Shown one piece after another: positions 25,854 through 34,589 of a DNA stretch of 51,936 nucleotides. This stretch comes from Filomicrobium sp. (GTDB lineage: Bacteria; Pseudomonadota; Alphaproteobacteria; Rhizobiales; Hyphomicrobiaceae): positions 33,157 through 85,092 of the forward strand of contig NZGY01000087.1 of assembly GCA_002689605.1 (NCBI GenBank). Direction: 5' to 3'. The stretch's first letter is position 1. Every line of letters begins with the position of its first letter. The notes beneath the pieces were generated by a model that did no database searches, was not told where the DNA came from, and saw only the letters and a program-made list of their open reading frames with translations. The position numbers and the translations under genes were made by a program.

Positions 25854-26867
25854 TTACGAGTCTGCCACGCCTTCAGGACCGCTTGCAGCGAAGAGGTCAG
25901 TAGAGAGGTAGCGTTCCGCGTGGGACGGCGCAAATGTTACAATTCTTTTGCCGGCCATATTGTCCCGGACAGCAATCGTCAATGCGGCAGCAACATTTGC
26001 ACCAGTGGAGATCCCGCTAGGGATGCCCTCAACTTTCGCAAGTAAACGGGCAACCTCAAAAGCCATTTCATTCGGCACTTTGATAACCTCATCGACCAAC
26101 TCAGTATTCAGGACTTCGGGAACGAAACCGGCACCGATCCCCTGGATCTTATGAGGTCCGGGAGCCTGACCTGAGAGCACAGCACTATCGGTTGGCTCGA
26201 CACCGACAGCAGTCATGTCCGGACGTCTTGGTTTGAGGATTGTCGCGCAACCAGTGAGCGTTCCACCAGTGCCGACACCGGCAACTATCACATCAACCTC
26301 TCCAGCCGTATCGGACCAAATTTCTTCCGCAGTGGTCACCTCGTGCACAGCCGGGTTTGCAGGATTATCAAACTGTTTCGGCTGGACTGCATTCGGAATG
26401 AGTTCGGTCAGTTCATTGGCCCGCTCGATTGCGCCACGCATACCTTTTTCGGCTGGGGTGAGCTCAAGCTTGGCCCCCATATGTGTGAGGAGGCGGCGGC
26501 GTTCCAGCGACATCGTTTCAGGCATTGTCAGGATGAGGTCATAACCGCGTGAAGCTGCAACGAAGGCTAGCGCTATGCCAGTATTACCAGAGGTCGGCTC
26601 GATCAGAATAGATTCACCCGGTTTGATTTGGCCGCTTGCCTCCATGACATCGACCATTGCAACGCCGATACGATCTTTCACACTACCGAGAGGATTAAAG
26701 AATTCCAGTTTCAACAGGATGTCGGCTTTGACATTGGCCTGTTCGATAAGTTTACCCAGTCTGATTAGCGGAGTTTGACCGATCGTCTCAGTAATATTGT
26801 TGAAGACGCGACCGCGTCCCCAGGATTGCGTGCCTGCTAGCGTCTTAAAAATGGGTTCGCTGCTCAT
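25854..26867 (-). CDS. cysK: Cysteine synthase A (O-acetylserine sulfhydrylase)
   Basis: CysK forms cysteine from O-acetylserine and sulphide with PLP. The 337-residue product has the PLP lysine in [11 protein letters not shown] near residue 64, the substrate loop [14 protein letters not shown], and the phosphate-binding [10 protein letters not shown]. The N-terminus is about 25 residues longer than CysK of E. coli ([18 protein letters not shown] before [13 protein letters not shown]), so an internal start is possible, but ATG 26867 has AGGA upstream. It is followed by the moeB-like gene. Confidence 0.94.
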   Translation of the reverse strand: MSSEPIFKTLAGTQSWGRGRVFNNITETIGQTPLIRLGKLIEQANVKADILLKLEFFNPLGSVKDRIGVAMVDVMEASGQIKPGESILIEPTSGNTGIALAFVAASRGYDLILTMPETMSLERRRLLTHMGAKLELTPAEKGMRGAIERANELTELIPNAVQPKQFDNPANPAVHEVTTAEEIWSDTAGEVDVIVAGVGTGGTLTGCATILKPRRPDMTAVGVEPTDSAVLSGQAPGPHKIQGIGAGFVPEVLNTELVDEVIKVPNEMAFEVARLLAKVEGIPSGISTGANVAAALTIAVRDNMAGKRIVTFAPSHAERYLSTDLFAASGPEGVADS

Positions 26868-26983
26868 AGTCTTGTGTCCTGATAAACAGGTTGCTCAGTT
26901 TTCCTTATTGTAGTCGATCGCGGGGCACTCTTAAAAGCCGACATTTGTAACGCTGCTCGCTCTGGCGCAGCAACAGGGCTGGA

Positions 26984-27442
26984 TTAGACACCCGTGGATC
27001 CAAATCCACCGTTCGCCCGCTCGGTTGTGTCCAGTTCAAGAGCAATCTCAACACGAGGTTGCTCGACCTTGGCAATCACCAGCTGCGCAATGCGGTCGCC
27101 TCTTGAAAAGCGGAAGTCTTCTTGTCCAAGATTTATCAGGATAACTTTGATTTCACCGCGGTAATCGGCGTCTATTGTACCGGGCGAGTTCAAGACCGTG
27201 ATCCCGTGCTTGAGCGCCAACCCAGATCGCGGCCTGACTTGCGCCTCGAATCCAGCTGGTAATGCGATTGCTAAGCCAGTTGGTACCAGGCAACGAGCAC
27301 CCGGGGCACAGATAAGCTCATCGCTATCTTCAATCGCAGCACGCAGATCCATGCCAGCTGCTTGGGCACTCTCGTACTCAGGCAGAGGCAAATTTTCTCC
27401 ATGAGGCAGAACTTTAATTTTAAGCAGCTGCTGTTGCGGCAT
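26984..27442 (-). CDS. dut: Deoxyuridine 5'-triphosphate nucleotidohydrolase
   Basis: dUTPase hydrolyses dUTP to dUMP, keeping uracil out of DNA and feeding dTMP synthesis. The 152-residue product has the trimeric dUTPase motifs: [46 protein letters not shown] and the C-terminal [13 protein letters not shown] 27442 gives the standard length; the open frame continues upstream over the end of coaBC but without similarity. coaBC-dut is a common bacterial pair (52-base gap). Confidence 0.97.
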   Translation of the reverse strand: MPQQQLLKIKVLPHGENLPLPEYESAQAAGMDLRAAIEDSDELICAPGARCLVPTGLAIALPAGFEAQVRPRSGLALKHGITVLNSPGTIDADYRGEIKVILINLGQEDFRFSRGDRIAQLVIAKVEQPRVEIALELDTTERANGGFGSTGV

Positions 27443-27494
27443 GTTCCAAGCAATCCCGAAGCACAATTGGTCGGGCAACTGTTTACACTCTAGA

Positions 27495-28703
27495 CTACCT
27501 GCCTGCCAGTTCGTTGGCGGCCTTTCCCATAATCTTGGCAGCGACTTCATGTTTGTCGGCCTCAGGCCAATTCTCGACCCCGATTGAAGATATAATATGG
27601 ACGGTATTGCGTGTCCCACCCATGACGCCGCTCTCTGGTGACACGTCGTTGGCGACAATCCAATCGCACCCCTTCTTCTTGAGCTTGGCCTTGGCGTGAG
27701 TGATCACATTCTCAGTCTCAGCCGCGAAGCCTATCAAGAGGGAAGGGCGTTTCGGTTTCTTCAAACCGGCGACCGTTCGAAGGATGTCCGGGTTCTCAAC
27801 GAATTCGAGGGTAGGCAGATCCTTTCCACTTTTCTTGATCTTCTGATCTGCCTGGGACGCCACGCGCCAGTCTGCAACCGCGGCAGCAAAAATACCGATG
27901 TCAGCCGGAAGCGCTTGTTCAACGGCCTCGAGCATCTCTCTGGCTGCCTCGACGCGCAGAATGTCAACTTTGGCTGGAGCAGCCAAGTTAGTTGGGCCTG
28001 AAATGAGCGTAACCCGAGCGCCAAGCCGCTGTGCCGCTTCAGCAATGGCATAACCCTGGGTGCCGGAGGATCGGTTAGCGATGTAACGCACCGGGTCTAT
28101 TGGCTCATGTGTTGGACCGGCGGTGACTAACACATGCCGACCAGCAAGCGGTTGCGGACGGTCGTCAAGTTGCCCTTCAATTGCAGCAAGAATCTCAGCC
28201 GGCTCGGCCATGCGGCCCTTACCAGCTTCATTGGATTCAGCCATCTCACCGACGTTCGGTCCGACGAAGACAACTCCATCCTGGCTTAACTGAGCGACGT
28301 TGCGCTGCGTTGCCGGGTGTTGCCACATGCGCGGGTTCATAGCAGGTGCCGCAAGCACAGGCTTGTCCGTTGCCATCAATACTGACGTGGCCAGGTCATC
28401 AGCGTGGCCGCCAGCCATTTTCGCCAATAAATCTGCAGTGGCAGGTGCAACGACGATCAAGTCGGCCTCTCGTGAGAGCCGAATATGTCCAATCTCTCGC
28501 TCATCGTTGAGATCGAATAGATCGGTGAACACACGATCATTGGTCAGCGCACCGACGGAAAGCGGCGTTACAAATTCCTGCGCTGCCTTCGTCATAATAG
28601 CACGAACGTCGATACCGTGGTCACGCGCGCGACGGATCAGCTCGAGGCATTTGTAGGCAGCAATTCCGCCGCCGATGATGAGTAGGACACGTTTACGTGA
28701 CAT
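27495..28703 (-). CDS. coaBC: Bifunctional phosphopantothenoylcysteine decarboxylase/synthetase
   Basis: CoaBC carries out two steps of coenzyme A synthesis. The 402-residue product has the flavoprotein CoaC half ([17 protein letters not shown], His near ATQR, and [10 protein letters not shown]) and the CoaB half ([36 protein letters not shown], then [10 protein letters not shown]). ATG 28703 gives the usual N-terminus [17 protein letters not shown]; a TTG four codons upstream is also in frame. dut follows. Confidence 0.96.
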   Translation of the reverse strand: MSRKRVLLIIGGGIAAYKCLELIRRARDHGIDVRAIMTKAAQEFVTPLSVGALTNDRVFTDLFDLNDEREIGHIRLSREADLIVVAPATADLLAKMAGGHADDLATSVLMATDKPVLAAPAMNPRMWQHPATQRNVAQLSQDGVVFVGPNVGEMAESNEAGKGRMAEPAEILAAIEGQLDDRPQPLAGRHVLVTAGPTHEPIDPVRYIANRSSGTQGYAIAEAAQRLGARVTLISGPTNLAAPAKVDILRVEAAREMLEAVEQALPADIGIFAAAVADWRVASQADQKIKKSGKDLPTLEFVENPDILRTVAGLKKPKRPSLLIGFAAETENVITHAKAKLKKKGCDWIVANDVSPESGVMGGTRNTVHIISSIGVENWPEADKHEVAAKIMGKAANELAGR

Positions 28704-28825
28704 GACATCCGCCAACTTTTTTCTGAACCGACTATACCACGTGGATGCGCCGGAATTAGTAAATAAATCCCGTAGTTAATTTAGAGCGATCCGGTCGTTT
28801 CCAGGTCTTCGCGAACCGTTGCCGA

Positions 28826-28846
28826 GACATGCTTTCTTTGCATGTC
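28826..28846. repeat. Small inverted repeat upstream of the DUF1127 gene
   Basis: GACATGC (28826-28832) and GCATGTC (28840-28846) with a TTTCTTT spacer lie in the 223-base gap between coaBC and the DUF1127 gene, about 80 bases before the latter. It is likely an operator or leader hairpin; no T-run follows. Confidence 0.4.
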
Positions 28847-28926
28847 AGGTTTGCTCCTAAATGACTTCAAACTGGCCGAGAAACATCTGATGTCCTGACC
28901 AATCGTAAGAACAAGGAAGTCTGATC

Positions 28927-29169
28927 ATGGCACACACAACAACACTGAAAGGCTCCGGCTGGCTGGAAACAGTCTCACGTTGGATTCCTGACCTGGGTAA
29001 CCCATTCGATGCATTGATTTATGCAGGCAGAAAGCAACGTCAGCTCGACGAGCTGTCCAGGCTTGATAATCATTTGCTGGAGGACATTGGGCTGACGCGT
29101 GGCCATATGATTGTATCGGCGCAACCAGACCACGAATTGATCGTCACAAAGCTCTGCAACATGCGCTAA
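28927..29169 (+). CDS. DUF1127 domain protein
   Basis: An 80-residue protein with the DUF1127 motif near its middle (RKQRQLDELSRLDNHLLEDI, then GLTRGHM). Small Arg-rich DUF1127 proteins of alphaproteobacteria have been linked to RNA binding and turnover and to phosphate or stress responses. This one has a longer N-terminal part than the minimal 47-residue forms. ATG 28927 is preceded by AAGGAAG at 28914-28920. It stands alone: coaBC is divergent and phaR convergent. Confidence 0.85.
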   Translation: MAHTTTLKGSGWLETVSRWIPDLGNPFDALIYAGRKQRQLDELSRLDNHLLEDIGLTRGHMIVSAQPDHELIVTKLCNMR

Positions 29170-29279
29170 TGCGCAGCGTATCGGCTTAAAATCACAAAAG
29201 CTCAATGACTGGGACCAAGCATATGCTATCGGAGCTGTTGCCTGGTTCTTGCGTGATGAGACCAGGAGGCGGCGTTCCT

Positions 29280-29993
29280 TTATGAACTCCGCGAAATCCG
29301 CTCGATGCGTTCCTGCATTGCGGCCAACTCTGCCTTCAAAACATCAATCTCTGACGGTTGTGGCTCGGCCGTACTATCTGCTGTTTCGCTTGCCGGCGCG
29401 TTACCATTCGCTGGTTGCGAAGAGACAGTCTCAGTTTCTGCTGGCGGTTGAGTGGGTGGGGAGGCAGCCCCGTTTAGATCGGACTGCCCGGTTTGTGGTT
29501 CATCAAAGGCCGTCGTATTTGTCTGCACCGGCGACCACATGGCCATGGCCTGCTCGAACATCGCGAGATTTTTACGCGCTTGTTCTTGGTAGGCCTCCAT
29601 TGCGTTCGGTCCCCAGTTCGTAAACTGCGACCGGTAGCGCTCCTGCTCCTTGGTCAACGCGGCCATCGAATATTGCAGATAACTCGGAACCATCTTGCCG
29701 ACGGCGTCGTCGTAGAAACGAATGAGTTGCCGAAGGAATGGCACCGGCAGCAGTGATGGGCCTCCCGCCTTGCTCTCCTGTTCAACAATGATCTGTGTGA
29801 GTACGGAATGGGTGAGATCATCCCCACTCTTGGCATCGTTAACCACGAAATCGCGGTCTGAGCGCACCATCTGGGCAAGATCCTCGAGCGTCACGTATGT
29901 GCTTGTCTCGGTATTATAGAGGCGGCGATTGGCATATTTTTTAACGACAACCGGGCCGAAGCCGTTGGCTGTGCGATCATTTTGAGCCGCCAT
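29280..29993 (-). CDS. phaR: Polyhydroxyalkanoate synthesis repressor PhaR
   Basis: PhaR senses PHB polymer and represses phasin and other pha genes. The 237-residue product has the DNA-binding N-terminal domain (VVVKKYANRRLYNTETSTYV near residues 15-34) and the PHB accumulation domain (VLTQIIVEQESKAGGPSLLP, then FLRQLIRFYDDAVGKMVPSY). The C-terminal 80 residues are Pro/Thr/Ala-rich and end in a short coiled coil. It is divergent from phaA with a 269-base shared control region, which contains three inverted repeats. Confidence 0.94.
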   Translation of the reverse strand: MAAQNDRTANGFGPVVVKKYANRRLYNTETSTYVTLEDLAQMVRSDRDFVVNDAKSGDDLTHSVLTQIIVEQESKAGGPSLLPVPFLRQLIRFYDDAVGKMVPSYLQYSMAALTKEQERYRSQFTNWGPNAMEAYQEQARKNLAMFEQAMAMWSPVQTNTTAFDEPQTGQSDLNGAASPPTQPPAETETVSSQPANGNAPASETADSTAEPQPSEIDVLKAELAAMQERIERISRSS

Positions 29994-30056
29994 GACCAGT
30001 TCATCCCAGATTCAATTGACGTAATTTGTACGTTGCGAAATAGTATCACGCACACG

Positions 30057-30175
30057 AGGCGCGAGCTAGTCGTTTTGTCGCGCCTGTTGCGAATGTAATT
30101 GGAAGTCCAGTTCGTTATTGCCCGAAACAACCATAGTCCTGGTTGTTATTGGCTTCGTTGCGGTGCATCAATGCA
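30057..30175. promoter_or_regulatory. Inverted repeats in the phaR-phaA control region, candidate PhaR operators
   Basis: Three symmetric elements lie between phaR and phaA: AGGCGCGA (30057-30064) with TCGCGCCT (30078-30085), AACAACC (30126-30132) with GGTTGTT (30141-30147), and TGCAT-CA-ATGCA (30164-30175). PhaR proteins of other alphaproteobacteria bind TGC/GCA-type repeats, so the last element is the best operator guess. This is inference from symmetry only. Confidence 0.45.
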
Positions 30176-30262
30176 GGGCAATTGAAGATCGCATTTGTAC
30201 GGAATTCAAGCGGATGAGCGAACACTCGGCCCGTTTGTAATCTACTATCAGGAGAAAACTAT

Positions 30263-31453
30263 ATGAGCGCAGCAGAAGATACGATTGTGATTGCAGGCGC
30301 GGCGCGGACGCCCGTTGGATCGTTCAACGGCACCCTGGCCGGCACAGCCGCCCACGATCTCGGGTCAATTGCGATTAAGGCGGCGCTTGAGCGTGCCAAA
30401 GTTGAGGCAGACTCGGTTTCCGAAGTCATCATGGGACAGATCCTGGCAGCCGGCATGGGCCAGAACCCGGCCCGGCAAGCATCAATTAACGCTGGTATTC
30501 CGGTCGAAGCACCTGCGTGGGGCATGAATCAGCTTTGCGGTTCCGGCTTGCGGGCTGTTGCGCTGGGCGCACAGCAGATTACCGATGGATCTTCCAGCAT
30601 TGTCGTTGCTGGCGGTCAGGAGAACATGAGCATGGCTCCGCACGTCGCACACATGCGCGATGGCACCAAAATGGGCGATACCAAATTCATAGACTCCATG
30701 CTGCGCGACGGTTTGATCGACGCGTTCCACGGCTACCACATGGGCAACACTGCTGAGAACGTTGCACGTGAGTGGCAGATCACGCGCGATGAGCAGGACA
30801 GCTTCGCTGCAGCATCTCAGAACAAAGCTGAGGCTGCGCAGAAGGAAGGTCGCTTTAAAGATGAGATCGTTCCGGTCACCATCAAGACCCGGAAAGGCGA
30901 AGTCGTTTGCGATGCAGATGAGTACATCAAAGCCGGTGTGACGGCCGAAAGTCTGGCAAAGCTGCGTCCAGCTTTTGATCGCGATGCAGGTACAGTCACT
31001 GCAGGCAACGCATCGGGTATCAATGATGGTGCCGCTGCCGTTGTACTCATGACGGGCGCCGAAGCTGACAAGCGCGGCATCGCTCCAATGGCGCGCATCG
31101 TATCTTGGGGGCATGCCGGTCTCGATCCGTCCGTTATGGGAACAGGACCGATCCCAGCTTCCAAGAAAGCCCTGGAGCGTGCTGGTTGGACCGTTGAGGA
31201 CCTCGACCTGATCGAGGCAAACGAAGCATTTGCTGCGCAAGCCTGTGCTGTCAACAAAGGCCTTGGTTGGGATACAGACAGGGTCAATGTTAACGGTGGC
31301 GCAATAGCAATCGGTCACCCAATCGGAGCGTCGGGCGCACGGGTTCTAACAACGTTGCTCTATGAGATGCAGCGCCGTGATGCCAAGAAAGGTCTGGCTA
31401 CCCTCTGCATTGGCGGCGGTATGGGCGTTGCGATGTGTGTTAAGCGAGACTAA
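30263..31453 (+). CDS. phaA: Acetyl-CoA C-acetyltransferase (beta-ketothiolase)
   Basis: PhaA condenses two acetyl-CoA to acetoacetyl-CoA, or does the reverse, as the first step of PHB synthesis. The 396-residue product has the nucleophile Cys92 in [11 protein letters not shown], the His in [17 protein letters not shown] and the second Cys in [10 protein letters not shown]. Length and start are standard, with AGGAGAAAA just upstream. No phaB lies next to it; its reductase partner is not evident in the window. Confidence 0.97.
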   Translation: MSAAEDTIVIAGAARTPVGSFNGTLAGTAAHDLGSIAIKAALERAKVEADSVSEVIMGQILAAGMGQNPARQASINAGIPVEAPAWGMNQLCGSGLRAVALGAQQITDGSSSIVVAGGQENMSMAPHVAHMRDGTKMGDTKFIDSMLRDGLIDAFHGYHMGNTAENVAREWQITRDEQDSFAAASQNKAEAAQKEGRFKDEIVPVTIKTRKGEVVCDADEYIKAGVTAESLAKLRPAFDRDAGTVTAGNASGINDGAAAVVLMTGAEADKRGIAPMARIVSWGHAGLDPSVMGTGPIPASKKALERAGWTVEDLDLIEANEAFAAQACAVNKGLGWDTDRVNVNGGAIAIGHPIGASGARVLTTLLYEMQRRDAKKGLATLCIGGGMGVAMCVKRD

Positions 31454-31495
31454 TTCGAATACTGGTCCGAGCAACCAGAGAATTTGCAAATAAAG

Positions 31496-31526
31496 AAGGC
31501 CGCGGATGATGTCATCCGCGGCCTTT
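31496..31526. terminator. Bidirectional terminator between phaA and the NYN gene
   Basis: AAGGCCGCGGATGA (31496-31509) and TCATCCGCGGCCTT (31512-31525) are perfect 14-bp complements around TG. T-rich sequence follows on the - strand (TTCTTTATTT), and CTTTA on the + strand. It separates the convergent phaA and NYN-domain genes. Confidence 0.88.
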
Positions 31527-31557
31527 ACTCTTGAAGAGGAGTAACCGCTAGGCAGAT

Positions 31558-33453
31558 CTATCCACGTAGTCGATTCCGAACAATGCGTGGGAAGTCTTCT
31601 TCGTTTGCTACTGGCTCGCCGGCAGCAACCGGCTGCGCCGCTGGAGCAGGTGCAGCTTGAACTGGTTGGGTAACAGCAGTTGCCAGTGGCTGCTGCGGCT
31701 GAACAGATTGTTGTGCGGCTGGTGCTGCAGTCGGCTGAAGCCAATCCAAACGTCCACCTGCAGTCATATCCTGAGCGGGCACTGCTTCCGCTTGCTGTGG
31801 AATTGCAGCTGGTGCCTGCTGTGGTTGCGGCTCAGTAGCAGCCTGCACAGTATCACCTTGATCAGCTATTGGTGACCCGGCGAACCATGCATCGATTAGG
31901 TCAAGTTCAGCGGCCGATAGGTTGAGACCATGGTCTCGACATTTCGAAACAACAAAGTTTCGGAAACGGCTGGCAAACAACGAAGCTGAAGCACCGTTCT
32001 CAAACCAAGGATCAGCCTCACTGATTGCGTCAAGAACATAACGGGCATCGTCCTGTTTGACATCAAGGCCAAGGCTGCCAGCGCGTGTGATGACATTTTG
32101 CAGTGTCTTCACACCTTGCAATTGGTTCTCGCTGATCTCTTGCGCCATAATGCTGAACAGTGCGCGATACTCTGGTGGAGAGAAAGGTGGCGCCTGGGAA
32201 GCTTCATGGATGCGTGAGATTGACTGTTGCAGATCACCGGCAGCTATAGTTTGTGCCGGTTGCTGCTCAGCAACTGGTTGAGCCTGTGGCTGTTCGACAG
32301 GCATTGGCGCTGCCGCGGCTGGCTGTGCGATCGGAGCAACTGGTGCAACCGGGGCAACAGGTTCTTGGATCTGCTGCTGTGGTGCTGGTGATGCTATAGG
32401 AGCAGGTGCTTGCGCTAGAGTCGCAGCAACAGCCTCTGGCTGAGCAACCTGTGCAACCGCAACACCGGCATCTAACCCGGTTGCTGCAGGCGCAGGTGCA
32501 GGTGTCGGCGCTGGGACAGGTGCAGTTGGAACCGGAGACGATTGCAGCTGAGGCTGTGGAGTTGGTGCGGGCTGTTGTGGGATCGCCCGCGATGCTTCAT
32601 AGGCAAGATAAGGTGGCTCACCGGTCAGCTTGATGGAGTCTGGTAGTTCCGCAATAAGCAGATCGCGGAAGCTACCGGCATCTGCCCAGTTTGCGCCGGC
32701 AGTCTTATCATGACCGAGCGCGCGGATTGCACGATCTGCCAGGGCTTCAAGCGGTAGTGGGGTGTCAGCTTCGAGAACTGCCTGTACCACCTGATCAATG
32801 ATCTGGCCGCGAACAGTGGCAGCATCCTCGCCTGCAGGAAGTGCAGTTTTAACTTCAGCACCAATCTTGCCGCCAATCAGATATTCAATCAGATCAGCTT
32901 CGCGAACTTCGCCGTCGCTCAGCGCAGTGTATGGAGCAACGGTATTGTCATTGGCAAAAATAACAGTCCGCTTTGCGTGGGAGCGGAGGCGATGAAGAAC
33001 AGGTGTGAAGTCCGCGTCGCTCGAAAGGATGATGAATTCATCAAAGTTGGTCTTGTGATCGAGATAGTCTCGAACATCCATAACCATACGAATGTCAGAT
33101 GAATTCTTCAGCTGAGCTGTGAGTGGTGGGCAGTCAATAATCTCGAAGCCTGACCTAAGGAAGTGGTGCCTAACAAAGGCAAATGAATTCATGTCAGTTG
33201 AGTTGTCAGCCTGGTTTCGTCGAGGAACCGGATTGCCATAGCAACGGTTCATCACAAGACGACGCTCAACGTTACCGCCAAAAGCATTGGTCGGTGTTAT
33301 GATCTCGCCAGAGGCAATAGCCTGGATCCAGCTGGCAGCGTCTTTTGCAAAACGCTTCGCAGCTTCCTCATTCTTGCGCTTCAGCGACAGGTAAACGTTG
33401 TCATAGTCAACAAAAACGGCACTTAAAATGGGCCTAGAAGACTCATTCTGCAT
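31558..33453 (-). CDS. NYN-domain protein with OST-HTH-like and low-complexity regions
   Basis: A 631-residue protein. Residues 10-195 form an NYN (PIN-like) nuclease domain with the acidic residues expected for metal binding: FVDYDNVY (Asp16, Asp18), NSSDIRMVMDVRDY (Asp120, Asp126) and LSSDADFTPV (Asp146, Asp148). Residues about 212-285 resemble an OST-HTH/LOTUS RNA-binding domain. About 180 residues of Pro/Ala/Gln repeats follow, then a helical domain (about 470-600) and a conserved-looking end, EEDFPRIVRNRLRG. ATG 33453 is chosen because the family begins near SAVFVDYDN; the open frame extends 71 codons upstream. Likely a ribonuclease; its target is unknown. Confidence 0.82.
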   Translation of the reverse strand: MQNESSRPILSAVFVDYDNVYLSLKRKNEEAAKRFAKDAASWIQAIASGEIITPTNAFGGNVERRLVMNRCYGNPVPRRNQADNSTDMNSFAFVRHHFLRSGFEIIDCPPLTAQLKNSSDIRMVMDVRDYLDHKTNFDEFIILSSDADFTPVLHRLRSHAKRTVIFANDNTVAPYTALSDGEVREADLIEYLIGGKIGAEVKTALPAGEDAATVRGQIIDQVVQAVLEADTPLPLEALADRAIRALGHDKTAGANWADAGSFRDLLIAELPDSIKLTGEPPYLAYEASRAIPQQPAPTPQPQLQSSPVPTAPVPAPTPAPAPAATGLDAGVAVAQVAQPEAVAATLAQAPAPIASPAPQQQIQEPVAPVAPVAPIAQPAAAAPMPVEQPQAQPVAEQQPAQTIAAGDLQQSISRIHEASQAPPFSPPEYRALFSIMAQEISENQLQGVKTLQNVITRAGSLGLDVKQDDARYVLDAISEADPWFENGASASLFASRFRNFVVSKCRDHGLNLSAAELDLIDAWFAGSPIADQGDTVQAATEPQPQQAPAAIPQQAEAVPAQDMTAGGRLDWLQPTAAPAAQQSVQPQQPLATAVTQPVQAAPAPAAQPVAAGEPVANEEDFPRIVRNRLRG

Positions 33454-33687
33454 ATTGAACGACCCCCACTCGTCGCGGCTGAAATTAATTCTGGTCGAAG
33501 CTTTGTCCGAGTCGCCGGGTAGCCGCAAGAACGGACGGGCCGCACTTATATTTAGGTGTGGAAATATAATAAATTTCAGGCGCTTATGCTGAGTGCGGGC
33601 ATAAAAATAGTCGTGGAAAAGTTGTTGTGCTGATAGCTTTGAGTTGCCGGATAACGAGCAAAACATCGAGCTCTTCGCAGAATCGTC

Positions 33688-34113
33688 TCAACCTGGATTG
33701 AATTCCGCTGAGGCCATCTCAAACCCAGAGAATTCGAAGCCCGGTGCTACGGTGCAGCCGACAAGTGTCCAATCCCCAAGCGATTGAGCTTGCTGCCAAA
33801 AGTGTGCCGGAACAACGGCTTGTGGTCGCTGGCCGGCACTCCAATCCATACCCAGCTGAACATGATCGACAGGGCCAGCTGCATCTGGCGAAATTGATAA
33901 TTTGAGTGCGGCACCAGCATACCAATGCCACATCTCAGACGCATCGACCTTGTGCCAGCGGGAGACTTCACCGGCGCGCAGCACGAAGTAGATCGCGGTT
34001 GATGCTGCTCTGCCATCACTTGACTGAACTGAATCTCTGAAAGTTTCTTTGAAATACCCGCCTTCCGGATGGGGCTCCAACTCAAGCAGTGCGATTATCT
34101 CATCGGCATCCAT
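33688..34113 (-). CDS. Cupin, DUF985 (cupin_5) family
   Basis: A 141-residue single-domain cupin. The family pattern is clear: LLELEPHPEGGYFKETF at the start, TAIYFVLRAGEVSRWHKVD and EMWHWYAGAALKLSI with possible metal ligands, and VGCTVAPGFEFSGFEMA at the end. The function of this family is not established; some members are annotated as sugar epimerase-like. It is encoded 63 bases downstream of the NTF2-like gene and may be in the same transcript. Confidence 0.88.
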   Translation of the reverse strand: MDADEIIALLELEPHPEGGYFKETFRDSVQSSDGRAASTAIYFVLRAGEVSRWHKVDASEMWHWYAGAALKLSISPDAAGPVDHVQLGMDWSAGQRPQAVVPAHFWQQAQSLGDWTLVGCTVAPGFEFSGFEMASAEFNPG

Positions 34114-34176
34114 ATCTATCGACCAAACGTTTCGAATTGCTACCAGAGCTGGCTAGACGCGCTTTCTAGGAACTGC

Positions 34177-34578
34177 TCATGCGGCGAAACTCGAGCGCAT
34201 CTCCGCAGCCCACTCCCCATTCTTGCTTGTTATCACCCAAAGAGACCGAAAGGCACCCATGGTCTGAGCTGCTTCATTGTAGCGGATGAATGCAACATCG
34301 AGATGGACTTTCTCAGCACTCGCGGCAACGATGTTGCGGAACAGAAACTCGCTCCGCGCCCAGCCGTCCCCCGCACGCGCAAAGAAGTCGTAAAGATAGG
34401 TATCCGGCGTCTCCCAGATCTTCATCCCGTCGAGGCCCATTCTATAGTGCGGAAAGTGGAGCGTCTGCGCTAATGCGGATGCATCACGGGCATTGAGGGC
34501 TCGGAAGTGTTCGTCGAGTACGCCGAGGGCTGCGCTAACAGCGACTGTATTTGGCTCTGAGGCAACCATCGAACTCAT
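34177..34578 (-). CDS. NTF2/SnoaL-like protein
   Basis: A 133-residue protein with the pattern of the NTF2-like/SnoaL superfamily: an N-terminal helix pair (LDEHFRALNARDASALAQTL), then strands FPHYRMG, HLDVAFIRYNE and RSLWVITSKNGEWAAEMRSSF. Such folds bind small hydrophobic ligands or act as isomerases or dehydratases; the function here is unknown. It starts 11 bases after the M24-fold gene stop, so they are very likely co-transcribed and may act on the same compound. AGAGGAC precedes the ATG. Confidence 0.78.
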   Translation of the reverse strand: MSSMVASEPNTVAVSAALGVLDEHFRALNARDASALAQTLHFPHYRMGLDGMKIWETPDTYLYDFFARAGDGWARSEFLFRNIVAASAEKVHLDVAFIRYNEAAQTMGAFRSLWVITSKNGEWAAEMRSSFAA

Positions 34579-34589
34579 GGCCGTGTCCT

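Noticed and set aside
30482-31318. A 278-codon open frame on the minus strand inside phaA
   Set aside because: It lies wholly antisense to phaA and shows no family motif.
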